Assembly (NCBI GenBank): GCA_964584325.1 | Contig: CAZOZP010000017.1 | Location: 1 to 53,002 of the forward strand | DNA: 53,002 bases | Direction of reading: 5' to 3' | Source of the DNA: CAZOZP01 sp964584325 | Lineage (GTDB): Bacteria > Bacteroidota > Ignavibacteria > Ignavibacteriales > Melioribacteraceae | In this document: positions 16,228-23,723 of the stretch, one piece after another | Numbering within the stretch: position 1 is the first letter of the stretch | Layout: every line of letters begins with the position of its first letter | Notes under the pieces: generated by a model | Told to the model about the DNA's origin: nothing | Database searches by the model: none | What the model saw: only the letters and a program-made list of their open reading frames with translations | Made by a program: the position numbers and the translations under genes

Positions 16228-17856
16228 ATGGTTGAATATATGCGGAATCTAACTCCTTGGAAAATAAAATTACGTTTTTGGCAAAAAGAAGCATTTGATA
16301 AAGTTAAGATTTTGTTCAATAACGGCACTAAAGACTTTTTAAGCGTTGCCACTCCGGGTTCCGGGAAAACTGTATTTGCAGTGCGTACCGCTCATCACCT
16401 TCTTGAACAAGGTTCAATCGAAAGAGTAATAGTTGTATGTCCGACCGAGCACCTAAAAAAACAATGGGCTGCTTCGGCATTTAATTGTGGAATTAATCTC
16501 GACCCTGCTTTTGAAAACTCATCAATTCGTGAGACTTCTGATTATCACGGCGCAGTTCTGACATATTCGCAAGTTGGCCGCTCTCCGCTTGTTCACGGAA
16601 ATAATTGTGCTGCAAAAAAGACTTTTGTTATTTTTGATGAAATTCATCATCTGGGCGATAATCTGTCTTGGGGTGATTCCGGAAGGATTGCCTTTGAAAA
16701 GGCTTCATTTCGTCTGGCTATTTCCGGTACACCGTTCAGAAGAGATAATAATCCGATACCTTATGTAAAATACAAAAATCATCAGAGCATTGCAGACTAT
16801 ACTTATGGATATACAGACGCTCTTCTGGATAATGTATGCCGACCGATATATTTTCCTGCTTACGATGGTATTATGGAATGGAGAATTAAGGATAAAGTAT
16901 TTAAATGTTCATTTAACGATATTCTGGATGAAGAAAAATCTTCCGCCAGACTTCGGACAGCTCTGGATACTGACGGAAAATGGCTGAAGATGGTACTCAA
17001 TGATGCAGAAGGCAGACTACAGCAAATACGCAGTTCCGGACACAGTGATGCCGGCGGATTGATAATTGCAATTGACCAAAGTCATGCAAGAAGAATTGCC
17101 GCTTTAATAAACGATATTAGCGGTGAAAAATCTGTGGTGGTTGTATCTGATGATCCAAATGCATCAAAAAAGATAAGAACATTTGCCGAAAGTTCAAAAA
17201 AGTGGCTGGTTTCTGTGAAAATGGTATCGGAAGGCGTTGATATCCCAAGACTGAGAGTGGGAGTTTATGCAACAAATGTTAAAAGTGAATTATTCTTTCG
17301 TCAGGCAGTAGGACGTTTTGTAAGAATTCAGAATGGAATGAAGAAGCAGGAATCATATTTATTTATTCCGAAAGATATAATTTTAATGGATTATGCCCGT
17401 CAAATTGAACGAGAGAGGGACCATTATCTTAAAATAAACGCATCCGATGATGACCCCCGGGAAATTGATAGGCGGAAGAGAATGGAGGCAGAAGAAGAAA
17501 GTTTTGAAGCAATCTACTCAGTTGTAACAGATAAAGTTCAGCTTGAATTTGATTACGGTCCTTTATTTAGTCAGAACAGCACAGGAAACCGGCTAGAGGA
17601 TCGTAAGGCGCAGAAGACACAAATTAAAAAAGTCGAAAAAGAAATTCCGGTATTTGAAATTATATCTAACTTAAAAGAAGACATAAACAGTCTGTCAAAA
17701 CTTGTGGCATCAAAGAAAGGAATTATAAACGGCAGAGTTGACTGGAATTATGCTCATAAGCAATGGCTGAAAATTGGCGGAAAACCCATCGAGAAAGAAA
17801 CTCTTGAAGAACTTCAAAAAAGAAAAGTTTGGCTTAAAAAACAACTTACCGGTTAA
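16228..17856 (+). CDS. Superfamily 2 DEAD/DEAH-type helicase
   Basis: 542 residues. The ATPase core has Walker A TPGSGKT (42-48), motif II DEIH (137-140), motif III SGTPFRRD and motif VI QAVGRFVRI, so it should be an active SF2 ATPase of the XPB/ResIII-like group. After the second RecA-like domain comes a charged, probably coiled C-terminal tail (about 395-542) with a small conserved-looking end (WNYAHKQWLKIGG). There is no nuclease or methylase partner nearby, so I do not assign it to restriction or defence. ATG 16240 is an alternative start and has a better-spaced GGAATGG; 16228 is the longest. Its stop overlaps the start of the hairpin element at 17856-18017. Confidence 0.9.
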   Translation: MVEYMRNLTPWKIKLRFWQKEAFDKVKILFNNGTKDFLSVATPGSGKTVFAVRTAHHLLEQGSIERVIVVCPTEHLKKQWAASAFNCGINLDPAFENSSIRETSDYHGAVLTYSQVGRSPLVHGNNCAAKKTFVIFDEIHHLGDNLSWGDSGRIAFEKASFRLAISGTPFRRDNNPIPYVKYKNHQSIADYTYGYTDALLDNVCRPIYFPAYDGIMEWRIKDKVFKCSFNDILDEEKSSARLRTALDTDGKWLKMVLNDAEGRLQQIRSSGHSDAGGLIIAIDQSHARRIAALINDISGEKSVVVVSDDPNASKKIRTFAESSKKWLVSVKMVSEGVDIPRLRVGVYATNVKSELFFRQAVGRFVRIQNGMKKQESYLFIPKDIILMDYARQIERERDHYLKINASDDDPREIDRRKRMEAEEESFEAIYSVVTDKVQLEFDYGPLFSQNSTGNRLEDRKAQKTQIKKVEKEIPVFEIISNLKEDINSLSKLVASKKGIINGRVDWNYAHKQWLKIGGKPIEKETLEELQKRKVWLKKQLTG

Positions 17857-18017
17857 ACCCAAATTTGTCATTGAGGAAGAAAGTAATGACAAATCGCCTA
17901 ACAAAATCTAAATCCCGCAAAATGCGGGATAAGATTTTGTAAGGCGGGGTTACCCAAATTATTCTTTCTTTGCAATGGTATTCAGTGATAAAGATTTTCT
18001 AACGAATAATTTGGGTT
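17856..18017. repeat. Compact three-hairpin repeat element with terminal inverted repeats
   Basis: A 162-base noncoding unit bounded by perfect 10-bp inverted ends, AACCCAAATT (17856-17865) and AATTTGGGTT (18008-18017). Inside are three consecutive stem-loops: a 10-bp stem at 17863-17894; a long stem of about 23 bp at 17895-17946 (CGCCT...AGGCG, with two mismatches/bulges, closed by CCCGC/GCGGG); and a 13-bp stem pairing 17952-17964 with 18004-18016. The first two abut with no spacer. TTAA occurs at both outer edges (17853-17856 and 18016-18019). The form suggests a MITE-like or REP-like palindromic element, or a structured RNA. It begins inside the helicase stop codon. Confidence 0.7.
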
Positions 18018-18029
18018 AAATGGAATTAT

Positions 18030-18057
18030 CCGGGTTTGTGTGAATCCGGTTTATTTT
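18030..18057 (+). terminator. Terminator-like hairpin after the helicase
   Basis: CCGGGTT / AATCCGG forms a 7-bp stem with one G-T pair and a TGTGTG loop, followed by TTTATTTT. It lies downstream of the repeat element, so helicase transcripts would carry the hairpin element in their 3' end. Confidence 0.6.
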
Positions 18058-18151
18058 GAAACATTTGCTTCGAAGAGAAAATGTGAACTGAAGTTCTGCT
18101 TATTAGCTAAATGAATTAAACTATGTGAAAATAATTAAGTGTAGTTTAATT

Positions 18152-18186
18152 TTTGTTTCATTTAATTAGTTCTTATTATATATTTG
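18152..18186 (+). promoter_or_regulatory. Putative Bacteroidetes-type promoter for the aminotransferase
   Basis: TTTG (18152-18155) and TATATTTG (18179-18186) are 23 bases apart, within the range of the TTG-N(17-23)-TAnnTTTG consensus. Transcription would start near 18193, giving a leader of about 30 bases before ATG 18223. This is the best promoter match in the window. Confidence 0.5.
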
Positions 18187-18222
18187 ACTGTTTATTTAAA
18201 TATATTTTTAAGAGGAGTTGCC

Positions 18223-19413
18223 ATGGTATCCGAAAGAGTAAAAAAAATAATTGTATCTCCGACTATGAAAGTTGCTGCTGAGGCTAAAAGGCTGAAGGGC
18301 GAAGGTCATAATGTAATAGATTTAAGCGTAGGCGAACCTGATTTTCCGACACCTGCAAATATTAAAGCCGCAGCGGTCAAAGCAATTGAATCAAATAAAA
18401 CTTATTATACTGTTAATGCCGGGCTACCCGAACTGCGAAATGCAATAAGTGCCAAACTGAAGAAAGATAACGGACTTGATTTTCCTGCGAGCGATATTAT
18501 AGTTTCATCAGGAGCAAAGCAAAGCTGTTATAATACAGTACTGTCAGTTGTCGGACCAGGTGATGAAGTCATTATTCCTGCTCCTTACTGGGTATCTTAT
18601 CCTGAGATGGTATCTATGGCCGAAGGCAAAGTAGTATATATCAACACAAAAGAAGAAAACGGATTCAAAGTTACTCCGGAAGAACTAAAAAATGCAATTA
18701 CTGATAAAACAAAGCTTTTTATATTATGTAATCCTTCCAATCCGACAGGTTCAGCTTATTCAAAAGAAGAACTTGAGTCAATTGCCGAAATACTGATTGA
18801 AAAACAGATTCTTGTTATGTCTGATGAAATATATGAGAAACTTTCCTATGGAACTTATAAATTCGTAAGCTTTGCTTCATTGAGTGAGGCGGCAAAAAAA
18901 ATTACAATTGTCATAAACGGGGTTTCAAAATCTTATTCAATGACAGGATGGAGAATTGGTTATACAGCCGGTAATCCGGAAATAATTAAAGGAATAGACA
19001 AAATCCAGAGTCACAGTACGTCAAATGCATGTTCTATCGCTCAATATGCTACTTTAGAAGCATTAACCGGTGTTCAGGATGAAGTTGAAAATATGAGAGT
19101 AGAATTTGAAAAAAGGCGTGATTATTTCTACAGTGAAATAACTGCGATTGAAGGCATTACTTGTTACAAACCTGAAGGTGCATTCTATCTTTTTCCAAAT
19201 ATCAGCAGCTTTTTCGGTAAATCTTTCGAAGATACAGTGATTTCAAATTCATACGATTTTGCAATGTTTATTCTCAATGAATCAAAAATTGCAGCAGTCC
19301 CTGGAAGTGCATTCGGTGCTGAAGGGTTTATTCGTTTTTCTTATGCAACCTCTATGGAAAATCTGGTGGATGCAGTCAGCAGACTAAAATCTACTCTTGC
19401 AAAATTAAAGTAA
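18223..19413 (+). CDS. aspC: Aspartate aminotransferase, class I PLP enzyme
   Basis: A 396-residue enzyme of the aminotransferase class I fold, subgroup Ib as in many bacteria. It interconverts aspartate/2-oxoglutarate and oxaloacetate/glutamate. Motifs are DLSVGEPDFPTP near the N-terminus, YTVNAGLPELR, NPSNPTG (PLP/carboxylate binding), SDEIYEKL, the Schiff-base Lys236 in NGVSKSYSMTGWRIGY, and a C-terminal RFSYATS with the substrate-binding Arg. The start is ATG 18223, with AGAGGAG just upstream; the frame extends to 18184 but that part lies in the promoter/leader. Exact substrate range (Asp, Glu, prephenate) is not resolved. A hairpin at 19423-19447 follows. Confidence 0.9.
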   Translation: MVSERVKKIIVSPTMKVAAEAKRLKGEGHNVIDLSVGEPDFPTPANIKAAAVKAIESNKTYYTVNAGLPELRNAISAKLKKDNGLDFPASDIIVSSGAKQSCYNTVLSVVGPGDEVIIPAPYWVSYPEMVSMAEGKVVYINTKEENGFKVTPEELKNAITDKTKLFILCNPSNPTGSAYSKEELESIAEILIEKQILVMSDEIYEKLSYGTYKFVSFASLSEAAKKITIVINGVSKSYSMTGWRIGYTAGNPEIIKGIDKIQSHSTSNACSIAQYATLEALTGVQDEVENMRVEFEKRRDYFYSEITAIEGITCYKPEGAFYLFPNISSFFGKSFEDTVISNSYDFAMFILNESKIAAVPGSAFGAEGFIRFSYATSMENLVDAVSRLKSTLAKLK

Positions 19414-19422
19414 TTTTCTATT

Positions 19423-19447
19423 CGGCTGCCTGTTTAACGGGCAGCCG
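19423..19447 (+). terminator. Hairpin after aspC, probable terminator
   Basis: CGGCTGCC / GGCAGCCG, a perfect 8-bp stem with a 9-base loop, 10 bases after the stop. The T-tract is weak (TTCAAATTT). Confidence 0.6.
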
Positions 19448-19633
19448 TTCAAATTTATTGAAATCAATGTAAATACCCATAAACTTCTTTCACTTAAAAA
19501 TAATTACTAATATTGATTCAGAGCAAGTTTCAATTCTGCTATTATTTTATATTTACCATATTAAATAAAATATTTTTTTTGCGATACTGATTGAGTAAGT
19601 GTAAAAATTATTATAAATGAACGCAGGCGTTAA

Positions 19634-20338
19634 ATGGAAAAGCATATTACTTTTAATTACAGTTTTAAGTTTAAAGACACAAAAGAAAAAATTTTCACCA
19701 TCAATTTAGACAAAGACACTCTGAATCATATAGACGAAAGTAATACTGAACCTGCAGAATGGACTAAATTCTGCAACTTCAGATGTCCTCATTGCCCGAT
19801 AGAAAAAGATTCTATAACATACTGTCCCGTTGCTCTGCGTCTTGAAGATATTATAACTTTCTTTTCTGATTTTCCATCTTTTACTGAAGCAAATATACTT
19901 GTTACAACCAGGGAAAGGGTATATGCAAAGAAAGGTTCTGTTCAGCAGGGTGTGAGTAGTCTTGTAGGACTTGTCATGGCCTCATCAGGGTGTCCGGTTA
20001 TGAACAAACTGAAACCGCTGGTACAGTTTCACCTGCCTTTTGCAACATTGGAAGATACCGAATTTCGCATCCTTTCAATGTATCTTGTAGCCCAGTTTTT
20101 TAGATGGAAGAAAGGTCTTGAACCGGACTGGTCTCTAGAAAAACTTTCGCATTTTTACAAAGAAATTCAGATGACAAACGAATATGTTGTTTTCAAAATG
20201 AATTCTTTGGAATCTTATGACAGTGCACGAAATGCGGTAACAATATTAAATTATTTTGCCAATTATATTTCTTTTAACATAGAATCGAATGATTTTTCAA
20301 AACTGACTAGTTCATTTGATGAATATTTGAAAGATTAA
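19634..20338 (+). CDS. Cys-rich uncharacterised protein (DUF6901-like)
   Basis: A 234-residue soluble protein resembling an uncharacterised family I believe is DUF6901; the name is from memory. Features of that family are an EW-T-KFCNFRCPHCP block with four Cys (47, 51, 54, 64), the SSLVGLVMASSGCP block (Cys120), and FHLPFATLEDTEFR followed by YLVAQFFR. The Cys set C-x3-C-x2-C-x9-C could bind a metal or Fe-S cluster, but no SAM motif follows, so it is not a radical SAM enzyme. There is no signal peptide. It stands alone between aspC and dxr; the 90-base gap to dxr makes a shared operon possible. Function unknown. Confidence 0.75.
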   Translation: MEKHITFNYSFKFKDTKEKIFTINLDKDTLNHIDESNTEPAEWTKFCNFRCPHCPIEKDSITYCPVALRLEDIITFFSDFPSFTEANILVTTRERVYAKKGSVQQGVSSLVGLVMASSGCPVMNKLKPLVQFHLPFATLEDTEFRILSMYLVAQFFRWKKGLEPDWSLEKLSHFYKEIQMTNEYVVFKMNSLESYDSARNAVTILNYFANYISFNIESNDFSKLTSSFDEYLKD

Positions 20339-20428
20339 TTGGAAGCTGCTCGAAATCTTACTTTTTATCGTCAAATTTCTTATTATTGGAGATATTTTTT
20401 CCAATAATATGAGTTTCCGGAAAATTCA

Positions 20429-21586
20429 ATGAAAGAACTTCTCATTCTTGGCTCCACGGGTTCTATAGGAGCAAATACTTTAACTGTTGTCAGAGAATTC
20501 AGTAATCTCTATAAGGCAAAAGTTCTTACGGTTAATTCGAATATCGATGAACTTGAAAAACAGATTAACGAATTTAAGCCGGAAACCGTCGTGGTTACAT
20601 CTCCTGCCAGAGCTGAGGAACTTAAAACCAGAATCGGAGGTGAAGTTGAAATTCTTTGCGGGATTGATGGATTGACAGAAGTTGCCAAAAGGGGAAATTA
20701 CGACATAATGGTGTCAGCATTGGTAGGATTTGCCGGATTAGCCCCAACTATCGAAGGAATAAAACTTGGGAAAAGAATAGCTCTGGCAAATAAGGAAACT
20801 TTGGTGGCTGCAGGAAGTCTGGTAACCGATCTTGCTAAGCAATTCGGAGCAGAAATTATTCCGGTTGACTCAGAACATAGTGCAATATTTCAGTGCCTTG
20901 CCGGAGAAAGTCATTCTGAAATTGCAAAAATTATTCTTACTGCTTCTGGCGGACCCTTTTTTAAGAGAGAAAAACATGAACTCGAAAAGGTAACAGTCAT
21001 TGAAGCTCTTAAGCATCCGAACTGGACAATGGGAAGCAAAATCACAATAGATTCAGCGACTATGATGAATAAAGGACTTGAAATTATTGAAGCAAAATGG
21101 TTATTTAACGTGCCTGTTGAAAAAATTGATGTTGTAATTCATCCTCAATCCATTATTCACTCGATGGTTGAATTTGTTGACGGATCAATAAAAGCTCAAA
21201 TGAGCAAGCCTGATATGAAACTTCCGATTCAGTATGCTCTAACTTATCCCGGAAGATTGGCCAGCAGATTTGTAGAAACCAATTTCCCAAAAATTCATCA
21301 GATCAGTTTTTTTGAACCGGATCCTGAAAAGTTTGACTGTCTTAAAATTGCATACGAGGCAATGGAAGCCGGAGGAACTGCTCCCTGTATTATGAATGCG
21401 GCTAATGAAATAGCAGTAAGTAAATTCCTTTCCGGTGAAATAGGATTTACTGAGATTCCGGAATTAATAAGAAAAACACTTGAAAAAATTGAAACTAAAC
21501 AAAATCCTGACATTGAGATAATTTTTGAAGCCGACAGGCTTTCAAGGGAATTTGCATTAAATTTGAAAAAAAGGAGAAATAAATGA
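20429..21586 (+). CDS. dxr: 1-deoxy-D-xylulose 5-phosphate reductoisomerase
   Basis: The second enzyme of the MEP isoprenoid pathway: it converts DXP plus NADPH to MEP. At 385 residues it is full length. Signatures are the NADPH-binding GSTGSIGANTL (residues 8-18), ANKETLVAAG, the metal/substrate motif DSEHSAIFQ, ASGGPF, and HPNWTMGSKITIDSATMMNKG. Its last four bases overlap the rseP start (ATGA), so the two are translationally coupled, an arrangement often seen in bacteria where dxr and rseP neighbour each other. Confidence 0.98.
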   Translation: MKELLILGSTGSIGANTLTVVREFSNLYKAKVLTVNSNIDELEKQINEFKPETVVVTSPARAEELKTRIGGEVEILCGIDGLTEVAKRGNYDIMVSALVGFAGLAPTIEGIKLGKRIALANKETLVAAGSLVTDLAKQFGAEIIPVDSEHSAIFQCLAGESHSEIAKIILTASGGPFFKREKHELEKVTVIEALKHPNWTMGSKITIDSATMMNKGLEIIEAKWLFNVPVEKIDVVIHPQSIIHSMVEFVDGSIKAQMSKPDMKLPIQYALTYPGRLASRFVETNFPKIHQISFFEPDPEKFDCLKIAYEAMEAGGTAPCIMNAANEIAVSKFLSGEIGFTEIPELIRKTLEKIETKQNPDIEIIFEADRLSREFALNLKKRRNK

Positions 21587-22950
21587 ATATAGGTCCGTTC
21601 TTTGATCAATTACTCTATTTTGCAATTACTATCGGAATCCTGGTTTTTGTACACGAACTTGGACATTTTCTGGCTGCAAAATCATGTAAAATGCAAACAG
21701 ATGTATTCGCTCTCGGTTTCGGAAAAAGGCTTTTCGGATGGAACAGAATCAATGGTTTTACTTTCGGGAAACTTGATGAAAGTCTTGATTTACAGGGCCA
21801 TACAGATTACCGCATTTGTCTGCTTCCTCTTGGCGGGTATGTGAAAATTGCCGGAATGATAGATGAAAGTTTCGATACTGAATTTGCAAATAAAGAACCC
21901 CAGCCTTATGAATTTCGTTCCAAATCCGCCTGGCAGAAAGCTTTTGTTATCAGTGCCGGAGTTTTAATGAATTTCTTTCTTGCACTTGCTGTTTTTGCGG
22001 TTATAAATTATTCAAACGGAAAAAGAATATATCATACAACAGAAATTGGTTATGTTCAGGAAAATTCAGTTGCAAATCAAGCCGGACTTAAATCTCTGGA
22101 TAATATAAAAAAAATAAACGGAAAGGCTGTTCGCAATTACGAAGATGTTATCAATAACCTTCTGATTAATAATGCAGGCTCAGATATACAAATCGATCTT
22201 ATACGAAATGGAAAAGATACATCATTTACTATAAGCAAATCTGTAATTAATGACTTTCAGAAAAAAGAAGAACTTCTTCCTGTAGGCGAAACAGGAATGC
22301 TGATTACCGCTGTCGGCAAAAACACACCAGCTGAAAGAGCAGGATTTATTGCCGCGGATACAGTTGTTTCTATAAATAGTGAAAATATTTTCTCATCCGC
22401 TCAGTTTTCCGGCCTTATCAAGAAAGCAGAGAAGAAAGAAATTACCGTTATCGTAAAACGTGGTGATGATATGTTTAGTCTGTATGTTACTCCTGATGAT
22501 AATAATATGATTGGAGTAGGTATCCAAGATTATTACGCAGGGAAATACGATATTTTGGAATATGGCGCGCTGGCATCTGTTCAGAAAGGCTTTACTGATA
22601 TATTTCATTATTCTGCACTAACCGGCACAATGCTTAAAAAAGTAATAACCGGCGAAGTTGAATTTAAGCAGTCATTCGGCGGACCGGTGAAAATTGCGAA
22701 ATATGCTGCTTCATCTGCTGATAAAGGATTTATGGCTTTTATCTTTTTTCTTGGAATGCTCAGTCTATCATTAGCTCTTATAAACATCTTGCCTTTTCCA
22801 GTTCTTGACGGCGGACATTTGGTAATTATTATTATTGAGGGATTGGCAGGAAAAGAAATTCCCGTAAAAATTAAACTTGCCGTTCAGCAGGTAGGGTTCT
22901 TTATTCTTATGGCTTTGATGGTGTTTATAATTTATAACGATTTTCTATAA
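21583..22950 (+). CDS. rseP: RIP metalloprotease RseP (site-2 protease, M50)
   Basis: An inner-membrane zinc protease that cleaves transmembrane regulators (anti-sigma factors) within the bilayer. The 455-residue length is normal. The active site HELGH is at 24-28 in TM1, and the third ligand motif is in FPVLDGGH near residue 410. The MNFFLALAVF helix follows at about 130. Two PDZ domains (about 155-230 and 240-310) separate the catalytic helices. It overlaps dxr by four bases and is followed after 8 bases by a methyltransferase, so the operon continues. The target anti-sigma factor is not in the window. Confidence 0.96.
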   Translation: MNIGPFFDQLLYFAITIGILVFVHELGHFLAAKSCKMQTDVFALGFGKRLFGWNRINGFTFGKLDESLDLQGHTDYRICLLPLGGYVKIAGMIDESFDTEFANKEPQPYEFRSKSAWQKAFVISAGVLMNFFLALAVFAVINYSNGKRIYHTTEIGYVQENSVANQAGLKSLDNIKKINGKAVRNYEDVINNLLINNAGSDIQIDLIRNGKDTSFTISKSVINDFQKKEELLPVGETGMLITAVGKNTPAERAGFIAADTVVSINSENIFSSAQFSGLIKKAEKKEITVIVKRGDDMFSLYVTPDDNNMIGVGIQDYYAGKYDILEYGALASVQKGFTDIFHYSALTGTMLKKVITGEVEFKQSFGGPVKIAKYAASSADKGFMAFIFFLGMLSLSLALINILPFPVLDGGHLVIIIIEGLAGKEIPVKIKLAVQQVGFFILMALMVFIIYNDFL

Positions 22951-22958
22951 AATTGATT

Positions 22959-23723
22959 ATGAAAAAGCAATGGTATGAATTATTATTCGAAAATTATTCC
23001 GAAAAGTACGAAAAGGAAAACTTTGTAAAGGGAACAATCGGTGAATGCGATTTCCTTGAAAAAGAATTTGGTCATAATAAAAACCTGAGAATTTTGGATG
23101 TAGGATGCGGAACCGGAAGACATTCAATTGAGCTTACGAAAAGAGGGTATAGAATTACAGGCATTGATCTTTCTGAATCTATGCTTGCTAAGGCTGAACA
23201 AAAGGCGGCTGAAGATAATTTAAGCATTAGCTTTATAAAAGCAGATGCAAGGAAATTACCATTTGACAAAGAGTTTGATGCCGCCATAATGATGTGTGAG
23301 GGAAGTTTTCCATTAATGGAAACAGACGAAATGAATTATGAAATTCTGAAGAGTGTTTCGGGGTCACTAAAAGGTTCTGCAACATTTATCTTTACTACGC
23401 TGAACGGACTTTTCCCGATATTTAATTCAATAGAAAAATTTTGTGCCGCCTCCGGGGAAGAAGGTAATGCAATTTACAGAAATAATTCATTTGATTTTAT
23501 GACATTTCGGGATCATAATATTACAGAACTTGAAGATGATTCCGGCAAAATGATAAAACTTGAATGCAATGAGAGATATTACATTCCAAGTGAAATTACA
23601 TGGTTGCTGAAATCGGTCGGATTTCTTTCAGTAGAAATTTTCGGGGCAAAACTCGGCCATTTTTCAAGAGAGGACAAGCTTACGCCCGATGATTTTGAAA
23701 TGCTTGTGATTGCTAAAAGATAG
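22959..23723 (+). CDS. Class I SAM-dependent methyltransferase
   Basis: A 254-residue Rossmann-fold methyltransferase. Motif I is ILDVGCGTGRHSIEL (near residue 48), motif II TGIDLSESMLAKAE, motif III KADARKLPF, and motif IV EFDAAIMMCEGSFPLM. The substrate is unknown; small-molecule methyltransferases of the Methyltransf_11/25 type look like this. ATG 22959 is preferred over an in-frame TTG at 22953. It lies 8 bases after rseP, and its 3' end overlaps the next frame by 14 bases, so it sits inside a tight plus-strand operon. Confidence 0.88.
   Translation: MKKQWYELLFENYSEKYEKENFVKGTIGECDFLEKEFGHNKNLRILDVGCGTGRHSIELTKRGYRITGIDLSESMLAKAEQKAAEDNLSISFIKADARKLPFDKEFDAAIMMCEGSFPLMETDEMNYEILKSVSGSLKGSATFIFTTLNGLFPIFNSIEKFCAASGEEGNAIYRNNSFDFMTFRDHNITELEDDSGKMIKLECNERYYIPSEITWLLKSVGFLSVEIFGAKLGHFSREDKLTPDDFEMLVIAKR

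Larger units (their letters stand above)
17857..18222. other. 366-base intergenic region, contents
   Basis: It holds the three-hairpin element (17856-18017), a terminator-like hairpin (18030-18057), a 9-bp inverted repeat ATTAAACTA (18115-18123) / TAGTTTAAT (18142-18150), and the putative promoter of the aminotransferase (18152-18186). I see no small gene in it. Confidence 0.7.

Noticed and set aside
16228..17856. Helicase as part of a defence or restriction system
   Set aside because: Neighbours are a chemotaxis receptor and an aminotransferase; no nuclease, methylase or other defence gene is adjacent.
19634..20338. Radical SAM enzyme because of the C-x3-C-x2-C motif
   Set aside because: The spacing matches by chance the CxxxCxxC pattern, but there is no SAM-binding GGE or barrel pattern and the family is otherwise different.
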